A stretch of DNA of 64,000 bases from Dillenia suffruticosa (GCA_033439265.1 JAVTVX010000019.1:6517501-6581500); one strand, 5' to 3'. Counted from the first letter of the stretch, positions 1 to 15,100 are shown. The notes: generated by a model not told the origin, from the sequence alone. Made by a program: numbers and translations.

Positions 1-2500
1 ATATGAGTGATGATTACATCAACATAAAAGTGATTGAATGGTATTCAAGCTCAATAATGCTAGTGTAGGTGTTTAGCACTATAGGAAATATAGAGTAATG
101 TTTTTTTAGTGTACTATGAAATAGAAATTGGTACCCTATAGCTATATATAGTTTATCTTTCCGAAAGATCCTGGCTTTCGTGCTTTGGTGGGTTTCGAGA
201 TCCTTTCGATAACCTATGTTGTACTGAAAGGATATCTATATAATTCGATCGATTGCATAAAGCCTGCTTCCTTACTTTTAAGTATTGAAGTCCACTTTTA
301 CATATAGAGAGACAATATGTAAAAATACATATAGGTTGAGAATAAAGTAATAAATATTTTTTGTTGATTTATGTAAATAATTATTGGATTTATTTTGGAA
401 TACAATTCTAATTATTTAATAAAATTAAAATGATTTTAATGTAATTAGTGAATTAGCGAATTATATTATAATTATTTCAGTATCAAAATAAACATATTTT
501 CAATTCATTTTTTGCCCTAAAACTCTGTTAAAACTAATTACTTGTTTGATGTGAAATTATTTTTGCGTAAAATTAATTATAAATGAATAATAATATAGAA
601 AGAGAGAAATTTAGGATAAAATCATAACTTTCAGAAAGTTTTACAATCAGTTTGTTATTTCAAAAATTTGTATATCTTGATTTATAATTTCAAAAACTTT
701 CCTGATTTTGAATTTTAAAAACTCTCCATTTGGTTTTATAATTTTCAAAATTATTTATCATGTTCTATAATTTCGAAAATTATTAAAGTTATTTTGTAAT
801 TTTTAAAACCTTATAGCCGGTTTTGAAATTTTGAGAAATAATCACTTCAGTGTTAGTTTTTTTTTATTTATTTTTTAAATACTAGTATTTGACTTTGAGT
901 TAACTACTACTCATTATAAGGATATATTATTCTTTAATTTTAATTAAAACATTTGGAGAGAGAATTATGATTACATGGGGTTAGAATTTCTTTGCATACA
1001 AAGAATTAATTTCTAATTTGATTTGCTTATCCAAGTTAATATTTTAAAAGATTGAAAAATTCCAAACTTCAAAACCCCTCAACAATATAATTCTCATTTA
1101 ATTGTCGATCACTCTTTTGTGTGTGATAGAAATAGGAAAATAGTATTTATGTTGAGATACTATTTAAGTAATATTTTCTAAACTTTTAGAGTAATATAAT
1201 AAAACTATCCTTAATTTTTATAACTATGATTAACGCCTAACATGATGTATCATGCTACTCGTATAGTAATGAACGTTTCCTAATGATTTTTAGAACATCC
1301 AAGTAAACTTTTAATAATAGTTGTTATGCATTTAAATCCTATTATTTTAATATCCAGATTCTTGTTGGTGTTATGGATTTCAATCAAATCCTTTATGATC
1401 AAATTATAAGCCCTCATCTATTCGACATGCATAAGTAACTTAATATTGGAACTCTTTTTTGATTAAGTTAGTTTATTTTGCTCAAAAATTTTTTACCAAG
1501 TGTTAACTTAGATAGTTATAAGAATTTATCCTTATTTTACCCGGTCGGTCCCAATATCTATGATTACGTATCTCGATACATAACTAAGTAATGCTACCAC
1601 ATATTTAGCATTCACATATAGTTTGAATACATATGCATTAGTAAGCCTTAATCACCTACGTATAACATAACTGTCTTCCCTTTTACTTGTAGCATGAAAT
1701 TCATTACTCTATTATCGTTAGTATCACATATTAATCATGATTTTAAGTAAGAAGATGATTTTCGAGACTAAGCATTTGCCCATTCAAGGAAGAGTGCTAG
1801 ATTTTAATAAGTTTAATCTATCTAATTTAGCTTTTTTTTTTTTAAATGATAAGGACAAATTAGTAAAAATAACAAAATTTAAGAAGTACCTATATTATTG
1901 GTTTTCTTCATAGTACAAATTAAAAAAAAAAAAAAAGGAACATGAAAGCTCATGTACCATGTTGCCAAACATGCCTCAGACATTAATTACAAAAGATGCA
2001 ATATGGCCATTTTTTTTTTAATGTTAATTGGAGTATTCCCCTACCAAAATATAGACCTCACCTTATTTTTCTTATTACAAGTGATTCTAAACCAAAATAT
2101 ATCCTCGAGTGATCAACGATTAAGTATGTTTTCTTTTTGAGCAAAGCCAATAAATGATTTATTTGAGGGTAAAGATTTATAATAAAATGATATGGTGAAT
2201 AATTAATTTTTAATTTAATAAATTAAATAAGATTAATGGTAATAAATATAGACTTTTTTTTTCAATTTTTATAAAATATTAATATATCGATATTTTCTAT
2301 ATCGGGAGCTTGCAACGATGCAAACAGCCTTCCACTTAATTCGGTAGGTGTATGAAGCTAACAATGTATTGGTTGAGGTTGTTATTTTTATTTTTTAATT
2401 TTTTTAAAAAAGGAAAAAGCCGAGGGCAAAAAAGAAAAAGAAATACTTAAAAATTCTGAAAAAGGGTAACCCGTTGTGCCAGAAATAAAAGCAAAGGAAT
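1..2500. other. AT-rich intergenic spacer upstream of PP5
   Basis: No coding region or recognisable transposon domain is visible here. The stretch is strongly AT-rich with many short poly-A and poly-T runs, for example an A run near 1921-1936. The final few hundred bases should contain the PP5 promoter, but I cannot pick a convincing TATA box or transcription start from sequence alone. The short open frame at 1952-2140 has no recognisable content. Confidence 0.6.
640..850. repeat. degenerate A/T repeat built on a TATAATTTCAAAA-like unit
   Basis: Variants of the phrase TATAATTTCAAAA recur every 35-50 bases through this interval, for example near 680, 735 and 768, followed by inverted-looking versions near 800-830. 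It reads as a decayed short tandem repeat. No function is implied, and it could be chance in very AT-rich DNA. Confidence 0.35.
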
Positions 2501-2565
2501 GGAATAATGTTGGAGATAAGGGGCACAAATCCTAAAATATTGTTAGGGTTTTCTAAAAGGCTCAG

Positions 2566-2592
2566 GCTCTCTCTCTCTCTCTCTCTCTCTGC
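2566..2592 (+). repeat. (CT)n tract in the presumed PP5 5' leader
   Basis: An uninterrupted CT dinucleotide run lies about 400 bases upstream of the PP5 start codon. CT microsatellites just downstream of transcription starts are common in plant 5' leaders. A plausible leader intron runs from a GTATGT donor near 2718 to an AG shortly before the ATG at 2996, with candidate acceptors ending near 2970 and 2992. That would place this tract in a non-coding first exon. Leader placement is inference; the repeat itself is seen directly. Confidence 0.55.
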
Positions 2593-2995
2593 AACTTACC
2601 TTCTCTCGCTTCGTTGTCGGGATCTTGGATTCCAACTTCTCGCAGTTTCCGTAACCCTACTGACCGTCCGCAGCTTTTCCTTCTCTCCTTTCCTCGCTTC
2701 AACTACATTCTCAAATCCGTATGTATTTCCTAATACCCAATTAACTTCCTTCTTGCTCGAACGTTTTAAATAACTAAGATCAATAATGGCCTGGACTTTT
2801 TTCTTGGAGTTTGAATTCTGTTCGATTGAACCGAGAAAGTCTCATTTTTGAAGTATATATCACTACTAAGTTGTTTAATTTCATATGTTGGTATTTGGGT
2901 TTTAGGAAGTAGATACATGCGACCGAACATCGTGTTGAATTGATTGATGTTTTTGTGATCTAATTCAAGTTGACAAGACATTGCCTCAAAAGGTT

Positions 2996-3066
2996 ATGCC
3001 TAGTATGGAGTCTGAAGCTGCCTGTGCTGAAGAACTCAAACTCTTAGCCAATGAGGCATTCAAAGG

Positions 3067-3101
<35 letters not shown>

Positions 3102-6100
3102 TGTTTTGCTCTTTTCTATATACTATGCAATTGTGATACATTATTCTAATCCATTGTATTCGTTATAATTATTTTTGTTAGCGCACAAATATGCTCAAGC
3201 AATTGACCTGTATACTCAAGCGATTGAACTAAATCCTGAAAATGCTGTATACTGGGCAAATCGTGCATTTGCGCATACGAAACTGGAGGAATATGGGAGT
3301 GCTATCCAGGATGCGACCAAGGCTATTGAAGTTGATCCTAAGTATTCGAAAGTATATACTTTCTATCCTGAAATCATTTTCTTTCTTCTTTTCATAGAAT
3401 ATGTATGTCTTAATTATTTGATATGCTTCCCAGGGGTATTATAGAAGAGGTGCTGCATATCTTGCCATGGGAAAGTTTAAAGAAGCACTTAAGGATTTCC
3501 AGAAGGTACTTGATCAGAACTATTGACACGGGTTTTTCCATTCAAGGGCCTTTATTGCTTTTGCTCTTTGATACTTGTTGTACCACTTCGTGTAGGATTT
3601 ATATGGGAACCTTTTCTTTTGTGTAATTTTCTTCACCCTAGTTTAGGATGACATATAGTTCACTGTACAAAATATACAATGAGAACCTAGGTCCCCCAAC
3701 AACAACAACAACAGCAGCCGCAGCAGTAGCAGAAGCAAACTAAGAATTAATCCCAAATTTTAGGGTGAGTCATTTGAGATTAATAAAGGAGAAAGGAGAG
3801 GAAAAAAGACTATTCATAGAAACTTAATAACAACAACTCATTCTGATTTTTCTACATCATTCATTAGTTTTTTAAAGTCATCTTCTCATCTACTGTTAAT
3901 ACTCATATTTTTACAAATAATTTGTATCTATATTTTCAACGGTTTATTCCTACGTTTCACTAAATTTCCTACATTTAAGATATTGTTTTTCCTAATTGGT
4001 GTGTTTTTATGTTTTCATAGCACATGTCCAAATCAATGATATTTTCTCATTTTATCTTCAATTGAATTCACTTTGTATTTAGTACGTATTTTTTTAATTT
4101 TAATTCTATATTTTCTAGTTTTATCAAACATCTATCTAGCATGCTCATTTTAGTTATAGCCATTTTATTCTCATATTGTTATTTAATGACCTCACACTCG
4201 GTGCCATAAAATAATACAACTTTTATTACTGTTCTATAAAACCTTGCCTTCAATTGTAATAATATTGTTTGATCATAAAGAATTCTAGATTCACTTCTCT
4301 ATTTCATTCAATCTACTGCGATGTTATGATTCACATCCCATCTATATTATCATTATTTTGAATGATGGACGAAGGTATCTAAAACGTTTACCTTTTGTAT
4401 ATCATGTTTCCTTTATTTAATCGTTTCACCATTAACTTCATGACTGTCATCACATGTACGTCTTATATACTTAGTTTTTTACTCACTCAATATAAGTCCT
4501 ATGGATTCTACTTCATCCCTCCATAATTCCAATTTAGCATTAATACTCTTCCTAGTTTCATCAATTAATACAATATCATTGGCAAAAAGCACATACTATG
4601 GTATTTTATTTTGGATATTTTTTATTATTTCATCTATCACTATTACAAAAAGGAGGGGACTTGATATCGAATTTTGGTGAAATTCGATGTTAATTGGAAA
4701 TCTATCATTTAAATTCTTGCAGGCTCTTACATTGGTAACAACTCTTTCGTACATATTTTTGATGAGATGAATATATTTTAAGGAGATTCCCTCCTTCATC
4801 AACGCTTACCACAGTATGTCTGTGGAATCATATCATATGCATTTTCTAAGTCAATGAATACCATATGCAATTCTCTACTCTGTATTCTAAATGTCTCCAT
4901 CAATTGTCTAAGTAAGTGAATGACTTTAGTGGTAGAACGTCTTGGCATAAAGGTAAATTAATTTTAAGATACATTTATTTCCGGTATTAATCTATGCTTA
5001 ATCATTTTTCCCATAACTTCATAGTATAACTAACAAGTTTAATTTGTCTATAATTGGAATAATCTTGTATATCATCTCTATTTTTATATAATGGTACAAT
5101 TGTACTCTCTCTCTCTTTCTATGTTTCGGGCATTTTCTTGATTTGCCAAATTTTGTTAAAAAGATCTGTGAACATTTCTGTTCTCACTTCACCCAAACAT
5201 TTCAACACTTCAATAGGGATGCCATCGGGACTTATGACGTTATTATTTTTCATTTTCTTTAAGGCCTTCGTTACATCATGAGGACAAATCTCATGTTTAA
5301 AATCTTCATTGATTTCCTCTACAGATATCACGATATCACCGATATTTCTTGTGCCCTCAACATTTAATAGGTTATCAAAATAGTCCCTTAATCACTTTTT
5401 TATGTCCTCATTCCTTACAAGCACACTATTGGTTTCACTCTTGATATGTCTAACACCATTTAGGTCTTTTTGCTTCCTATTCCTTAGTTTGGTAATTCTT
5501 TAAAACTCTTTTTATCCATCTTTAGTTTTTAATTTCTTGCATAATTCATTATATACCTTGATCTTTGTCTTGATTAATATTTTTGACCTCTTTTTTTGCA
5601 ATCTTGTATTTCTCACACTTATCGCTATCTTTCTTACTTTTAAGATTCCTATTACTCTCTCTTTCGGCTTGTATAGCATGTTGAATTTTCCCATTCGACC
5701 ACGGCCCCCAATCCCTGGATATGCCAAGAACCTCCTTTCCTAATTTTTTAATATTACTAAACATTTCTATTCATACGGTTTCCGAATGATTATATGTAGA
5801 CTAGGTAGTTTCTTGAATTAACTTATCCCTAAAGGTTGTCACTTTTTTCTCTTTCAAGTTCAATCACTTAATTCTTAGCTCCATAAATTGATAATCTATT
5901 TTGCCTCTTAGGCACATGCAAATCTAAAACTAAAAGTCTATATTGAGTTGCTATACTTTTATCGGGTATAACGTTGCAATCCTTATAGGTCATTCTATTA
6001 TCACTCTTGGTGAAGAAAAAATCTATTTCGTTGACATTCGACCCACTCATGTATGTGACAATGTGTGATTCTTTTTTTTTAAAGAAAATGTTTATGAATA

Positions 6101-9100
6101 TCGAATCAAATGTTATGATAAACTCTAAAATAGTATTCCACGACCTCATTACTACTACCAAAGCCAAAGTTTCATGTTCGCCTTTAAATCCCTCATTATT
6201 TTTATCTACATGCATATTTAGATTTTTTCTAATAAATAACTTCTCCCCACTAGGTATGATTTGTATAAATTCATCTCGATGTTCCCAAAAGTATTGTTTA
6301 CTAGTTGCATTTGCGTCTATTTGAAGTGCATGAACACTGACTGTACTAATTACGTCTTCTCCACTAACTAGTTTGACAAGTAAGATTCTATCTCCCCTTA
6401 TTCTGATCTCCACTATATTCTCTCGTATGTTCTTATTATTATTGTCCTGTTCTTAGTTTTATCCTTACATACATATCAAAATTTATAACAATAAGGCTCT
6501 ACTTCTTTAACCTTCTCCCCGACCCACTTAGCTTCTTGGAGACATATAATATTAATCCTCCATCTAGTCATTACTTTTTCCATTTCTCCTAACTTGTTGT
6601 TTAGAGATCTTATGTTTTAAGTGGTTAGGCGAATCCTATTATTGTGAACTAATTTCTTTACTTGCACCCATCCATATAAATGTGGGAACCTTTGCCTACT
6701 TGTCACCACATCCAGGCGGTGATTTGATGTGTCCCAGAGAAGGGAATACCACAATGAATTTTTTATTTTGATCTCTCCTGGTGTTAACAAAATTTTTATA
6801 CTGGCTGTCAACCTATAACAACTCTCCTTTGTTGCGTTAAAAAGATGTTTATATTTTGAGATCAAATATAGGCGAAGTAAACATAGGTCCCCATGCATTT
6901 TAAAATTTTGTTGGAGGCTGCCAATAATTTTGACCTATTAAGTTTTATTAAAACTAAGATGCTACTGTTTACATTTGAGCTAAGAATTTATTACAATTAT
7001 ATGTTGCATTTTGTTATCTGGATCAGGTCAAGATAATTTCATTCAAGTTCAGGCTTTATCATTTTCATCATAAGGGTGCAGGGTCTCTTTCCTGCATTTG
7101 ATTGCTGATTCTAGTAACTCTTCTCACTTTTGTCAATTATACGAAGCAGACTTAGTAGTTAAAAATTTTCACATGCTATAGTAGCTCATTTAAATGCATT
7201 GTTTTATTGTGCTTCCAGTGCATATCCTGACCTTTTTTCCCGTAAAAAGCTCAGCATTAGTGTTGGATGATTCAAATCACCAGACTATGATTGAGAAAAG
7301 GGATGATTGAGAGAGGGATTCGTGCAAATATTTTCTTTGGTCTTAAAATAGGAAATGATGAGGTTTATGTGTCTCATCTTTAGTTTGCCAATCACACTAT
7401 CCTTTTTCTTAAAGAGGATCATAAGGGTTTTGGAGTATGATTGCACTTCTCATTATCTTTGAGAGAATTTGTAGCTTTAAGATCAATATATCCAAGTGTG
7501 AGTTTCTTGACATAAACGTTTCTAGTGAGACTATTGATTATTTGGTAGGTATTAGTAGTTGAACAAATTGGGAGTGGCTTATTTCCTATCTAGGAGTTCC
7601 CTTGGGGGGTAATCCTGGGAGTTTTCTTTTGGGACCATGTTGTCAGTAGAATCCATAAGATACTATGCCTGTGGAAAGGAGCTTTTCTGACCTTAGGGAC
7701 TGTATCACCCTTATCCTTGTTTGTCTATCTAGAATATATATGTAGATATAAATTTTCCATTTTAGGATTCTGGTTTGAGTAGCAGAGAAGGTAGAGAAGT
7801 TGATGAGACAATTTCTTTGGTCCAAAAGTAGGTTGGCAAAGAGATATCATTTGGTTAGTTGGAATTTGGTGTCTAAACCTAAGTTTGAGGGTGGGTTGGG
7901 TCTTGGTAACATGGTATCCTACAATATCTCTTTGGCAAGCTAATGCCTATGAAGATTCGCCCATATCCCAATTCTCTTTGGTATAGGGTTATAAAGAACA
8001 AGTATGGTTTTCATCAGAATGGATGCAATGCTAGTGCTGTAGTGAGAGTTTCTCATTGCAGTCTTTCAAAGTTTATTTCTCATTTATGCAACATTTTCTT
8101 CCTTTGGTGTCCAAGGTAAGTGATGGTTTTAGTGTATTACTATGGGAGGATTCATAGATTGGGAATTCACCTTTCTCCCTTTCTTTCACTCCACTCTATG
8201 AGTTATCCGGACTAAACTCAGATCGTATTAAAGATTTCTATATTTGGGAGAAACATTCGTCTATTTGTGATATTTATTTTTATTTTTTTGAATCTTAATG
8301 ATAAAGAAGTTGACTTTACTTCTTTGATTTCTCTCCTTTGCGATGATGAACTTTTTCCTCATATTATTGACACTAGGATTTGTGGTGTTGATTTTTTGGA
8401 GGGTTAAGATGTGGATCTATCTTTCATTATCTAATTAGCCTTTGACAAAATCCTCCTTTTTCATTTAAACAATTTTATTTGTAAGGTAAAAGTTCCTATC
8501 AAAAGGCTTTTATTTTATATGTGGTTTTTAGTAAAATTAAAACCAATGATTTTCTTCCAAAGAGGTGACATAGGACAGTGTGGGATGAAAGCTGTCTACT
8601 CGGGATTCATCGTGGGATTAGGGTTGAAAATTTAGATAAAGGTTTAGGCATAGGGAATTAGGGTTTACCATAAGAAATTTTAATCTAAGCAAGCTGTTAT
8701 TCTTGAAGAGATTTCTAGGTTTGTAGAGAATAAATAAAAATTCAACAATTAAATTGAAAGAAAGAGAGCAATACATGATAAGAAAGAAGATATATATACT
8801 AGCATCACACTAGCAGATCCTTGGGCATCACACCCAGGGCAAAACAGTATCACACCTTCTAGGTTTGAGAGAACTTAAAACATAAATTCAAAGTTTTAAT
8901 ATTCATTTTCATAATAAGGTTACAAGTTTTTAAATAGAGAATTAGTCTAAAAAAATAAAAGCTATTAGTAAGACAAAAATTGTAAATAGTCCTAAGAATT
9001 ACTCTACAATGATTAAATAGAAATAATTTACTAAATAATTAGATGTAAAAAATAGAAACTAATTTAAATAATAATTTTTACAAAAATAAAAAATTTTACA

Positions 9101-12100
9101 AACTTCTGACATAAAATAAATACTCAATATGATTTATTCATGCTCAACTAAGCTACTTATCATCTGACATGTGCCAAACTGAAGTTTGAGCATTAGATCC
9201 ACTCTTAGTAGACTTTCTAACAGTTTGCTGCCAACATTCTCCATCAAGAGGAGACCCTATAGAGCTATCTACAGTAATTTTGAAACTAGAGATCACATTT
9301 TTTTTTAACACATTGCTTTATTGCGAGGCAGATGTGGAACCTCCTCTTTGATATGTGTCAGTTGGGTTTTTCCCAGGAGAGGTCTTGATTTATTTTTCAT
9401 GAATTTTAGAGATTTTGGAGGGTCAAAAGACACTTGGTTGTTATAGAAATGTGCGCTTTTGGCCTTCCCATCTTGTATTTAGAGAGAGCTGAATGTCAGA
9501 ATTTTTCGCAATCAAATCATTGAACATTTTCTTTGACAAAATTGTTTTTTATAGCTTTTTGTGGGTTCATGTCTAGGGGATTTATAACAACTATAAAAGT
9601 TTTGAAAAGAGACAGGAGAGCAATTGTGTATTAATTTTTATTTATTTATTTATTCTTTTGTCCTTTTACACTTCTAAGGAGTTCTCATTCTTAGGAGTCT
9701 TTGTAAAAATGGCTGGACTACGATAGGTCGATTCATTTGCTTCCTGAACTAACAAAAAGAAATAGCATCACCTCATTCATGTGAGCAAGCATGATAATGA
9801 TAGTTGTACTTGAAATGTTTGCAATTGAATGACCAAAATATTGGTTGCATACCGTATTTATATATGTTACAAATAGGAAAATGTTTTTCCAGCATTATTT
9901 TTAGATATGGAATTGTCTTATCTTGTGGGAACAAGCTGTTAAAACATTCTATTTATACCACGATTGTGCTATTGTTTACTGCATAATGTGGAGTTTCATC
10001 CGCAAGGTGCTCAAAACTGCCAAAAGAACAACTTCTTAGTCTTCCCATGCCTCTCTCTCAGACCCACACACACACATTCTTACATATATATTGGACAACT
10101 TTTCTTGCACCCTAGGAGGTTTGATGGTCATGTCTGTTCTTCCATTTAGCACTATCCAATTTTATTTGTTTCTTTAACACAGCTGACATTTTCATTGGCT
10201 AAATTTGTGTAATTTTTTGTTTTACTAATGTAACTTAGGTCAAGAAAATCTGTCCAAATGATCCTGATGCTGCTAAAAAATTGAAAGAATGTGAAAAGGC
10301 CGTCATGAAGCTTAAATTTGAAGAGGCAATTTCTGTACCTGATTCTGAAAGACAGTCAATAGCTGATTCGATTGATTTCCGGACTATAGGTATCAAGAAT
10401 TTATGTTTTCACATTTGGTTTTTATTTTTTTCTATTTTCCCGAATAACTGGTTCCCTACCCTTTCACCAAACCTAAATGTTGTCTCTGGAATGTTATTGC
10501 CTAGGTTGCTGATTGTCATTTTTATGTGAACACTGCTAAAATTTGAGGAATAATCTTGTTTAGTCTGGTTTTACATGATGCCAAACACACTTGTAACCTA
10601 GAAAGGCACCTACTGTGAAGTAAAATAGGAAAAAAGAATTTGAAGGAAAAAGAAATTGGTTTATCAATCATGAATTTGGCCATCAGTATTTTTGTATGCT
10701 CTAATCTGACATAATTTTGTGTTGTCTATCTAGTCTTGAATAAATAATGATAACGCTTTCTAAACTGAAAGTAAATGGGAACACTGTGTGAATTAGGATG
10801 TAGATTTATTATGTTTAATGTTTGGAGGGAGATCTGGGTTGAGGGGTTTGACTTAAAGTTTTGAAGGTGAAGGATTAGGAGATAAGTGAGCTACAAGGTT
10901 TTTATTAGAATGACATTTGTTTTTTAGATGAAGTAATGGCAGGAGGACAAAGATATGAGAGCATGAGGCAGAAATTTGTGGGCATGAATTCCAAGTAATA
11001 GAAAGATCAGTTAACTCTCAATAATGTTGAGAAGGTGTATCTGCAGAAGGCTAGTAAGTCTGAACCTTGTAACATGGGCGTTCTTTTTGGAAATTAGATG
11101 ATTCGACAGGGATGCTTAGATATATTGATGAAGCATAAGAATATGCAAACTCCAAACTACTTGAGACAACCTATCAATAAACCTTTGAAACTATCCTGTC
11201 TATCTTGAACTTTAAGTGACTGCAAAATTAGCTTTATCAAAATGCATTATTGGTTAAGTGAATTAAATCTTGCAGCTACAAATTTTCTCTTTGTTTTGCT
11301 TTCTTCCAAGCTTTACCTGAGAATGAAAAGATTGTTGACATTTTTTTTCCCTTCCCCCCCTCTATCTTCTTCTTTGAAAAGTTTACCATACACTTGTTGC
11401 CCCTCCTCAAGTTCTGTACCTTTGGGGTTGTAAAGGGCCTGAACCAACTGATACATTGTATGACCACAAAGGATATTCATTTGGCTTTTGATTTTAAACT
11501 ATTGTCGGTTTCCTTTTAGGATGTTGTAGTTCAATGGGAAAGAAAAGAACACCTGGTTTTAGATCCCTCATGAAATTGTGATTTGATTTTGGTTCTAGAG
11601 GTCGAGCCTCAGTATTCTGGTGCAAGGATAGAAGGAGATACTGTAACTCTGGACTTTGTGAAAAGAATGTTGGATGATTTCAAGAATCAGAAATGCTTAC
11701 ACAAAAGGTGTGTCGAAAACTGCAGTTTCAGTAATAAAAAATGAATCTTATTTTGCTTGCAGTTTTCTTCTTAATTCTTCAATCTGAATATTGGTTTCCC
11801 ATCTGCAGATATGCTTTCCAGATTGTCTTACAAACGAGGGAAATGTTGCAAGCCTTGCCTTCTCTAGTTGACATTGATGTCCCTAATGGAAAACATTTCA
11901 CTGTTTGTGGTGATGTACATGGTCAAGTATGTGTGCTATTTTATGGTGTGCATTATATGTTTTTTCTCTGGATTTGCAATTCAGGCCTGGAACTGGATTG
12001 TTCAAATCTCTTACATAGATGAAATTTTGTGTATCCTCATGCTGTGTGAATCTTGTTGCTATGGTATATGTAACCCAGGTTTAAAGAACATTGCACATTA

Positions 12101-15100
12101 TCATTTAATACTAATCCTCATGCTCTTATGTTGTGTTGTGGGTTTTAAAATTACTGGTATGCTGGACCATTTGGGTTGTGTCTAGTAGAAGATGAAATTC
12201 AGTAATCAGTGATGTGACTGACGAATAGGGCATGTGCATTCTTTAAGTGATGTAAAGTGTAGAAATGTTGGAAATTTTGATAACTTTACAAGGTAGGATT
12301 TTAATGAGAATCTTTTATTATAATTCAACATGATATACTTGGTGAAAGATGATTTGTACTGCTTTCTTGAAATTTATACAAGTGGAGGTTATTCTACCTT
12401 CGGTTACTGCTTATGTTTGTTATTCCAAAAATTACCAAACCTTTCCTTGTAAAATTTTTCTAGTTTTTCATTTTCAACATCAATGTCAAGTTTGCTAGGA
12501 TTTCCATTTTCATCTATCTGTGAGGAAAATGAAAGCTTAACGTATATTGGAAAAGGATGATTTAAAAATGAGCATCCCAATGAAGATATTGAGTGTCAAA
12601 ATCTTCTATTAAGTTAAAAAGAAAATATTGTCAAAAGAATTAGATTTCAAACCGCTTTGTTCAGATCATTCCTCCCTGAAAGGGTGGTACTTTTAAATAG
12701 CTTTAATGACAACAACCTGATCCAAGGTTCTAGAGGAACTGATAGTTGCTTATGATATACTCTTGCAGTACTATGACCTGTTAAATATTTTTGAGCTCAA
12801 TGGCCTTCCCTCGGAGGAGAACCCGTACCTATTTAATGGTGATTTTGTGGATAGGGGATCATTTTCAGTGGAGGTCATCCTCACGCTGTTTGCCTTCAAG
12901 TGCATGTGTCCCTCAGGTTGGCTCTCTTTTTGCTGTACCCTCTTTTTGCGATAGACTTTCAAATTCCATTTTATTTACTTTGATATTGTACTTACAGTAA
13001 TTACAAATTAAAGGGTCATAGAAAGAACTCTACTGTTGGTTCTCTTCTTACAATTTATTGACATGCAGCATACTGATTCTTGTAAAAGATTTAATTTTGT
13101 ATATTCAAGGCTATCTACAAGGACTTTCTGTTTGTTTGTTTATTTATTTGTGTATAGTCTTTACATACTGGAGCATGCAAGGAATTGAGGAAGAATATGT
13201 AAGACAAGATTGGATGGTTGAATAGGAAAACTTTAAAGAAAGATTGATGGGTCTTATGTTCAAGAATAAAGGAGTCCTCCAGTGTCCCCATTCTTTGTAG
13301 TTGGTCTTTTCTTGTGATTAGAAGTTTACTTGGATTTTTAAATATTCTTCACTTGCTTTAATTTTGGATTTATCCTGGCAAAGTACTAGGTTCACAAATA
13401 CTGCATCTCCAAGGATAAGAATAAAGTCTTTCTTTGTTAATAATTTTCAAGCATGTAGCACATGGTTGCAACATCCTGGCTTTAATCTTCATCTGTTCTT
13501 GCATGTTAGTGACTCCAAACACCCAGTTCTGGAAAAATGGAACAGAAAGGCTTGCCACCTGTATTGGTTTTGTTATAATTTTGTGTTTTCTTTAACTTGA
13601 AAAATTTTTATTTTTCTTTTTCAGCTATATATCTTGCCCGAGGAAATCATGAGAGCAAGAGCATGAACAAGATATATGGTTTTGAGGGTGAGGTCAGGTC
13701 AAAGTTGAGTGAAACATTCGTGGAACTCTTTGCGGAAGTCTTCTGCTGTTTACCTTTGGCGCATGTGATAAATGGGAAGGTCTTTGTAGTCCATGGCGGT
13801 CTTTTTAGTGTAGACGGGGTGAAGCTGTCTGACATAAAGGCAATTGATCGGTTTTGTGAACCCCCGGAAGAAGGTACGCTGAAATCCTCTCAATGTTGTA
13901 TTTAAATGTTGAGATCCATGATGTGCATACTGTTCCAAGAAAAGGAAATTGTTTAAACCTCTTGGATGTCTGTCACCAATATATCGTCTTCCTTTAGCCT
14001 CTTCTTTCCAATTTGATTTGCAGCTTGAATTGTACAAGGCTTTCTAGAAACCTTTACATTGATGGTGATGCTTTGGAAGAATGAAGCTGAATGCAGCACA
14101 GATAGTCTCTGATAGTATTAAGATTTTGCACTTTCTTTGCTTTTTATATGATGGTCCTGAAGATGCCTTCCTACTTACTCACGAACTAATATTTGCACGT
14201 CTTAAAAATTTTATCAACTAAAAATTAAAATGTATTCTATCATACTTAGTTTTAGGGAAATCAACCTCAACTTCTTGCTTAATGAAGCATTTCAACTCCC
14301 AATAATAAAAGTCCCTTTGAAAGGCTTTAAAATAAAATTTACATTTAGCAGAACAATCTGGGTGGATCTAAGTTATCTAACAAGTCATCATGAAGATAGC
14401 TCAATATATTAAAATAGTGCTTATGGGATGTATACATACATATATATATATATATACACAAATATGTACATATATATGTATATATTATGTATATTTCTCT
14501 AAAGATAGCTCAATATGTATGTAAGTATGTATGTAATTATAGTTGGCTATATTTGAATTTATAGGCATACATACATACATACATACATACATACATCCGT
14601 GCATGCATGCATGTATGTAGGTTTATAAATTCAAATATAACCACCTATAATTAGGTGTTTGTGGTTATATGGAAATAAGAATTCTCAAGATGTTCATTTC
14701 ATCAACGCTAAGTTTATTACATTCTATAACTGTCAAATCAATTCTTGGATTAATTATCCCTTTTGCTAAGTCTTTATGATTTATGAAACATGAAGTGAAA
14801 TGAATTCGCTTTTATTGGTCTTGGAGGTTTGTTTTCCGTTTTCTCTTTTTCGTCTTTTAAATAATAATGTATATGGCTTGTGTACCTAGTTTCCCCTTTA
14901 AGCAAGAGCTTGGAGGTTCAAGTCTCTCCATGTCCTCAGTACGAACCCCAAAAAAAAAAACACAACAAAACAAAAAGCAAAAAAACCAACTTAGGAGTAA
15001 AGGCAAATAGACTTGGATTGTGTTATAGATGTGTTTGTATGAACGCCATCCACATCTTACACGGTGTCAAATGTGCAATTCTGCTGATGAGAATACTGGG

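Noticed and set aside
2507..2773. 88-codon open frame upstream of PP5
   Set aside because: It lies in the presumed 5' leader over a CT repeat; no resemblance to any N-terminal extension of PP5.
6007..6324. 105-codon + strand open frame
   Set aside because: It is the complement of the RTE endonuclease region on the - strand.
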